From JAGWBD01 sp965197455 (lineage in GTDB: Bacteria > Chloroflexota > Anaerolineae > Aggregatilineales > Phototrophicaceae), in assembly GCA_965197455.1 (NCBI GenBank), contig OZ240208.1:806001-870000 (forward strand): a stretch of 64,000 nt of DNA. The letters run 5' to 3'. The notes beneath the pieces were generated by a model that ran no database searches, was not told where the DNA came from, and worked only from the letters and a program-made list of their open reading frames with translations. This document shows, one piece after another, positions 60,076-64,000 of the stretch. Both the position numbers and the translations under genes were made by a program. Numbering within the stretch: the first letter of the stretch is position 1; each line of letters begins with the position of its first letter.

Positions 60076-61257
60076 ATGAGCGCCACATTTTCAGCCCGTC
60101 ATATCCGAATATTAATTGCCTTTACTGCCTTTATCGCGACGGGCATCTCAGGTGGCGCGCTCGGAGTTGCCTGGCCCTCCATGCGCGACTCCTGGGAGTT
60201 GCCCACGTCTTACCTGGGAATTCTCCTGCTGGCGATCACATGCGGCTTTCTCCTGGGCTCCTTCGTCTGCGGCAGCCTGGTCAACCGCTTCGGCCTGGGC
60301 GGCACACTCGTCCTGGCCAGCGCGGTCACAACCCTTGGGCTGCTGGGATTTGGGCTGGCGCCGTCCTGGATTCCCCTTATCGCCGTCGCCGCACTGTCCG
60401 GGCTTGGCAAAGGTACCCTTGGCGCGAGTCTGAATCTCTATTTTGCCAACCATTTCAACGCCAGATTAATGAACTGGCTGCATGCCAGCTTCGGCATTGG
60501 CGCCACACTGGGCCCCTTCATGGTGGGCCTCGCAGCGTCGTCCGGCTACAGCTGGCGCGTCATCTGGATTGCCAGCGCGCTGACCCAGCTGCTCCTCAGC
60601 TGCGCCTGGTACTACACGCGTGCTGGCTGGCATTCGACAAGCAGGCGCACTGCAGCTGGCACGCCTGACGCGCCGCCGCTGCTGTCAACCTTGCGCCAGC
60701 CCACGGTCCTGTTGGGAATGGCCCTGTTTTTTGTCTTAACCGGAATCGAGCTGTCCGCCGGCAGCTGGAGCTTTACACTTTTTAGCGAGACACGTTTCAT
60801 TGATAGCACAATCGCTGCATCCTGGGTCAGCCTCTACTGGGGCAGTTTTACGCTGGGGCGCGTGATCTTTGGCCTGGTCGCTGACAGGCTCCCCGCTGTG
60901 GCCAGCATTCGTATGCTCATGCTCGCTCTGCTGTTGGGCGCACTTGTTTTCAGTCTGCGCGAACCGGCCATCATCAGCCTCGCTGGACTGATATTGATCG
61001 GATTTGCCCAGGCGCCCGTGACGCCGTTGCTCTTTATTATCACGCCCAGACAACTGGGCGAAGGCCACGCGATCAATGCCATCGGCTTTCAGATGAGCGC
61101 GACCGGTCTGGGATTTGCTGCCTTGCCCGCCCTGGTCGGGGTCCTCGCCGAATACAGCAGTTTCGAGATTCTGGGGCCTTTCCTGGCAATATCCACTCTG
61201 GTCAGCCTGCTTCTGTTCAAGCGCATCATCCGTGCCGGCGCTTCAGGAACGGCATAA
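60076..61257 (+). CDS. MFS transporter, second of a tandem pair
   Basis: 393 residues, the same length as its neighbour and collinear with it: ALGVAWPSMRDSWELPTSYLG, LNLYFANHFNARLMNWLHAS, GSWSFTLFSETRFIDS, LIGFAQAPVTPLL, EILGPFLAISTLVSLLLF. The start is placed at the ATG matching the neighbour's N-terminus rather than at 59980. The intergenic 157 bases show a TTGACC but no good -10. The two genes arose by tandem duplication. Followed by polyphosphate glucokinase, so sugar import is a reasonable guess. Confidence 0.87.
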   Translation: MSATFSARHIRILIAFTAFIATGISGGALGVAWPSMRDSWELPTSYLGILLLAITCGFLLGSFVCGSLVNRFGLGGTLVLASAVTTLGLLGFGLAPSWIPLIAVAALSGLGKGTLGASLNLYFANHFNARLMNWLHASFGIGATLGPFMVGLAASSGYSWRVIWIASALTQLLLSCAWYYTRAGWHSTSRRTAAGTPDAPPLLSTLRQPTVLLGMALFFVLTGIELSAGSWSFTLFSETRFIDSTIAASWVSLYWGSFTLGRVIFGLVADRLPAVASIRMLMLALLLGALVFSLREPAIISLAGLILIGFAQAPVTPLLFIITPRQLGEGHAINAIGFQMSATGLGFAALPALVGVLAEYSSFEILGPFLAISTLVSLLLFKRIIRAGASGTA

Positions 61258-61272
61258 GCGCGCGCGCCCTGC

Positions 61273-61278
61273 TATACT
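61273..61278 (+). promoter_or_regulatory. Candidate -10 box of ppgK
   Basis: TATACT in the 55-base gap after the second MFS gene; leader of about 28 bases. No clear -35. Confidence 0.35.
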
Positions 61279-61312
61279 GTCGCCCGCATGCTTGCAAGCT
61301 GCAGGACGCACA

Positions 61313-62056
61313 ATGGAAATCCTCGGCATCGACATCGGCGGGTCGGGCATCAAGGGCGCGCCGGTTGACATTGAGCAAGGCAGATTGCTGACAGAGCGCC
61401 TGCGCATTGACACGCCGCAGCCGTCAACACCCGACGCTGTCATCAATGTCGTCTGCGAACTGGTGGCACACTTTGACTGGCAGGGACCCGTCGGCTGCGC
61501 CTTCCCGGCTATCGTAAAAGCCGGCAAAACGCACAGCGCCGCCAACGTCGACGTCGGCTGGATCGATTTTGAAGCCGAGCGTGTCCTGAGTCAGCGAAGC
61601 GGTTGCCCGCTGCGACTCATCAACGATGCCGATGCTGCCGGCATCGCTGAAATGACATTCGGCGCCGGCAAGGATAGCCGCGGCCTGGTCTTCATCATCA
61701 CCCTGGGAACCGGAATAGGCTGCGCCATGTTTTACAATGGCGTTCTTGTCCCCAATTGCGAAGTCGGCCATCTGGAATTAAACGGGCGCGATGCTGAAAA
61801 ATGGACTGCCAGCGTGGTGCGCAAGCGTGACAAGCTCAAGTGGCGCGAATGGGGCTCGCGCCTGAACACTTACCTGGCCCACCTCGAGTTTATTTTCTCG
61901 CCGGATCTCTTTATCCTGGGCGGCGGTGTCAGCAGGCGCTTTGACAAGTACAGCAAGTACCTGACCCTGGAGACCCCGGTCGTGCCGGCGGCCTTGCGCA
62001 ATGAAGCCGGCATTGTCGGCGCAGCCCTGGCCGCGCGTACCCTGTTTGCAGACTAA
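61313..62056 (+). CDS. ppgK: Polyphosphate glucokinase
   Basis: ROK-family kinase of 247 residues using polyphosphate (and often ATP) to phosphorylate glucose. GIDIGGSGIKGAPVDIEQG (phosphate loop), NDADAAGIAEMTFG (catalytic Asp), ITLGTGIGCAMFYNG, CEVGHLELNGRDAEKW and the PPGK-specific RLNTYLAHLEFIFSPDLFILGGGVS. The enzyme is typical of Actinobacteria, Cyanobacteria and Chloroflexota. The frame is open further upstream, but ATG 61313 matches the family start. Ends overlapping convergent lysK by four bases. Confidence 0.94.
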   Translation: MEILGIDIGGSGIKGAPVDIEQGRLLTERLRIDTPQPSTPDAVINVVCELVAHFDWQGPVGCAFPAIVKAGKTHSAANVDVGWIDFEAERVLSQRSGCPLRLINDADAAGIAEMTFGAGKDSRGLVFIITLGTGIGCAMFYNGVLVPNCEVGHLELNGRDAEKWTASVVRKRDKLKWREWGSRLNTYLAHLEFIFSPDLFILGGGVSRRFDKYSKYLTLETPVVPAALRNEAGIVGAALAARTLFAD

Positions 62057-63624
62057 GACAATTCGTTGATTGTTTCGCGCAAGCGCTCAAGCACAAAGTC
62101 TCGCTCCAGCCCAGCCAGCAGATCACCGGCCCGGGGCCCGCTGCTGCGCCCCAGAATGGTCAGGTAGAGCGCCCGGAAAGCATTGCCTACGCTTCCCTGC
62201 CCTTCCCGGGCGAGCTCCATGATCTTCTCGTGAATGGCCTTGCCATCCGGCGCTTCTGTCTCTTCAAACCAGGTCAGAAATTCACGCAGGAAATCGAGTT
62301 GTGCATCATCCATGTCCGATGCTTGTGTCGGCAACCTTCCACTCAGCTTTGATCTGGTCTTGCCCGTCGCAATGCGCTCCAGCCAGTTGAGCGCGTAGGC
62401 GCTGCGCTGCTGCAACTCGCTGAGTTCTTCAGGCAGCAAGGGCGCGCCCTTGTGTTGCTCAAAGTGTTGCTCAAGGTCAACCCCTGGAATCTTTGTGATG
62501 GTCACGACATGCATGAAACGCGGCCGATAAGCTATCTTCACTTCAGCGCCATGCTCTATCTGCGCCAACTCGAACAGCCGCCGTTGCCAGGCCTCGCCCG
62601 CCTCGTCCCGATAGAGTTCTGCCGCCACATCATAGTCGTCGAACAGCCGCGGCACGGCGTTTTCACCCAGGTTGAAGTTTATCGCCGTGCGCGGCCGGGT
62701 ACGCACCAGTAACCAGCGCAACAGCTGCGCCGGCAGTGCTTCGGTCGCTTCACGCGCGGTCAGCCCGATGCCCTTCGACGAACTCATCTTGCCGCCTTCG
62801 AGCAACAGAAATTCATAGGGCAGATTGGCCGGCGGTTCCACATCAAACACGCGCCGTGCGATTGCCTCGGCGACCTCGCGCGATCCGCCAGCAATAGAAT
62901 GGTCACTACCCGCGCCTTCAAAGTTGACGCCCAGCACCTTCCAGCGCGCCGCCCACTCCAGCTTCCAGGGCAGTTTGCCCGCGCCATCCCAGGGAACTAC
63001 TGCTCCTTCATGGCCACAACCCCTGGCGTAACTCATCGCCGCCGGCTCGCAGCGATAGTGCACCCGCTCACCGTCAAAGCGGTAAACGCGCGTCATCGCA
63101 ATGCGGCCGCAGCGTTCGCAAATCGGGCTGAAGGGGATCCAGTCCTCGCCACGTTCGGACTGGCTGACCTCCAGGTAGATCGCCCGCAATTCGGCGGCCG
63201 CCTCAAGCAGTGTGCGAATGGGGCCGTTCATGCGGCCCGAGCGATACAGATCGCTCATGTGATAGGGTTCCGGCGTTATTCCCAGATGACGTTGAGCATC
63301 CATGAATTCGTCAAAGAAATAGCGCGCGTAGCTGCGCTCGCTGTCATCCGGCGCTGGCACTTCACACAGCGGCTTCCCCAGCCAGGGCTTGTACTTCTTC
63401 GTTGACAAGCCAGGCGGCACCGCGTCCAGCGCATCCATATCATCATTGCCGTAGAAAAAGCGGGCGCGCCGGCCCGCATCCAGCGCGCTGCGGCAAAGCA
63501 GGTCGTGGATAACCGGTCCACGCAGGGAACCGACATGCGCACTGCCAGAATATGTCTTCGAATCGTTGAAGACAAATTCATTCTGCGGCAAGTCGGCAAT
63601 GATCTGGTCAGCCCAGTATTGCAA
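62053..63624 (-). CDS. lysK: Class I lysyl-tRNA synthetase
   Basis: 523 residues. Class I signatures: SGSAHVGSLRGPVIHDLL (HxGH variant HVGS) and GGKMSSSKGIGLT (KMSKS variant). A zinc-site-like FSPICERCGRIA and a C-terminal helical anticodon-binding region follow. Class I LysRS replaces the usual class II enzyme in archaea and some bacteria. The start is TTG, preceded by AGGAGG at an ideal 6-base spacing, and no ATG lies near the conserved N-terminus WADQIIADLP. Confidence 0.95.
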   Translation of the reverse strand: MQYWADQIIADLPQNEFVFNDSKTYSGSAHVGSLRGPVIHDLLCRSALDAGRRARFFYGNDDMDALDAVPPGLSTKKYKPWLGKPLCEVPAPDDSERSYARYFFDEFMDAQRHLGITPEPYHMSDLYRSGRMNGPIRTLLEAAAELRAIYLEVSQSERGEDWIPFSPICERCGRIAMTRVYRFDGERVHYRCEPAAMSYARGCGHEGAVVPWDGAGKLPWKLEWAARWKVLGVNFEGAGSDHSIAGGSREVAEAIARRVFDVEPPANLPYEFLLLEGGKMSSSKGIGLTAREATEALPAQLLRWLLVRTRPRTAINFNLGENAVPRLFDDYDVAAELYRDEAGEAWQRRLFELAQIEHGAEVKIAYRPRFMHVVTITKIPGVDLEQHFEQHKGAPLLPEELSELQQRSAYALNWLERIATGKTRSKLSGRLPTQASDMDDAQLDFLREFLTWFEETEAPDGKAIHEKIMELAREGQGSVGNAFRALYLTILGRSSGPRAGDLLAGLERDFVLERLRETINELS

Positions 63625-63652
63625 TCGGTCCCTCCTGCATGTATCCCGCTGG

Positions 63653-63682
63653 ATGATACGCCTGCGCGCCGGGCCAGGTCAA
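63653..63682 (-). promoter_or_regulatory. Promoter of lysK
   Basis: Minus strand TTGACC, 18-bp spacer, TATCAT. Leader of about 22 bases containing AGGAGG. Confidence 0.6.
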
Positions 63683-63702
63683 GGAAGCCCGACAGTTTGC
63701 TA

Positions 63703-64000
63703 CTATTTCATTCCGGTCGTGGCAATGCCGGTGGTGATGAAGCGCTGCAGAAAGGCGAACACAACTGTAATAGGCAGCAAGGTTAACACGGTCATGGCCA
63801 GCACATAGTGCCACTGAATCTTCAATTCGCCCTGGAAGGCATAGAGCCCCACCTGCAAGGTGAACACCTCGGTTCGACTGAGCACGATCAAGGGCCACAG
63901 GAAGTCATTCCAGCGCCACATCACCGAGAAAATGGCCAGCACCGCCAGCGCGGGCCGCGCCAGTGGCAGCACAATCTGCCAGTAGATACGCCACTCGCTG
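63703..64000 (-). CDS. Carbohydrate ABC transporter permease (MalG type), C-terminal part
   Basis: The frame runs off the window edge; about 98 C-terminal residues are visible. The EAA loop ends at EWRIYWQIVLPLARPAL and is followed by IFSVMWRWNDFLWPLIVLS, then a last helix (LAMTVLTLLPITVVFAFLQRF) and ITTGIATTGMK, a typical ending of MalG-like sugar permeases. Transported sugar unknown. It ends 78 bases before lysK on the same strand. Confidence 0.9.
   Translation of the reverse strand, partial: SEWRIYWQIVLPLARPALAVLAIFSVMWRWNDFLWPLIVLSRTEVFTLQVGLYAFQGELKIQWHYVLAMTVLTLLPITVVFAFLQRFITTGIATTGMK

Noticed and set aside
1..64000. CRISPR arrays, tRNA or rRNA genes, long tandem repeats
   Set aside because: None were recognised on reading either strand; short tRNA genes could only be excluded firmly by a covariance search.

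Overview
High-GC bacterial chromosome segment of 64 kb, tightly packed (no gene-free stretch reaches 300 bases) and built from short operons with ATGA, GTGA or TGATG overlaps. No rRNA, tRNA, CRISPR array, transposase or phage gene was seen. The gene mix points to a heterotrophic, probably Chloroflexota-like (Anaerolineae/Caldilinea-type) bacterium: polyphosphate glucokinase, class I lysyl-tRNA synthetase, zinc-type S18, a UDP-sulfoquinovose synthase, and a catabolic block with sulfatase, enolase-superfamily dehydratase, phytanoyl-CoA-dioxygenase-like enzyme and branched-chain-type ABC transporter. The phylum call is an inference from gene content, not from a marker phylogeny. Recognisable promoters are sigma70-like: -35 TTGAC(A/C/G) and -10 TATACT, TATGCT or TACAGT, 16-18 bp apart.

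Layout. 0-3.5 kb: OmpR-type response regulator (5' cut), a full-length adenosine-deaminase-like protein that has lost most catalytic residues, and CTP synthase with a leader hairpin. 3.6-7.5 kb: MoxR ATPase, DUF58 protein, spermidine-synthase-like membrane protein. 7.5-9.8 kb: PfkB kinase (probably adenosine kinase) beside S-adenosylhomocysteine hydrolase. 9.9-17.4 kb: surface polysaccharide genes (GDP-deoxyhexose reductase, two glycosyltransferases, YfhO-like protein, O-antigen-ligase-like protein) plus TatD. 17.4-22 kb: rpsF and rpsR without ssb, PpiC-type foldase, a small membrane protein, MTA phosphorylase, a SEDS (RodA/FtsW) protein and a stub resembling a penicillin-binding-protein N-terminus. 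22-26.5 kb: PHP phosphoesterase, flippase-like protein, YigZ, large TPR protein.

26.5-34.7 kb: amino acid genes. hisZ-hisG read rightward; pheA-asd-sqd1-hisD-phosphotransferase form a leftward operon. 34.7-50.4 kb: a catabolic region with two short-chain dehydrogenases, two D-2-hydroxyacid dehydrogenases, sulfatase, enolase-superfamily dehydratase, PhyH-like dioxygenase, complete LivKHMGF transporter, DapA-family and HpcH-family lyases. Together these suggest uptake and stepwise oxidation, dehydration and aldol cleavage of (sulfated) sugar acids. 50.5-54.4 kb: thiamine ABC transporter thiBPQ with a promoter, TPP riboswitch and terminator in series. 54.4-57.3 kb: an orphan CoA-transferase alpha subunit butted against a visibly AT-richer DUF262/HNH gene, a likely acquired defence nuclease. 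57.4-64 kb: S41 protease, two tandem paralogous MFS transporters, polyphosphate glucokinase, lysK, and the C-terminus of a sugar ABC permease.

No single completely novel multigene system is evident. The strongest unusual signals are the adenosine deaminase pseudoenzyme, the isolated DUF262-HNH gene at a CoA-transferase boundary, the riboswitch with a readable antiterminator/terminator pair, hisZ beside a long-form hisG, sulfolipid synthase inside an amino-acid operon, and genes whose -10 box sits so close to the start codon that the mRNA should be leaderless.
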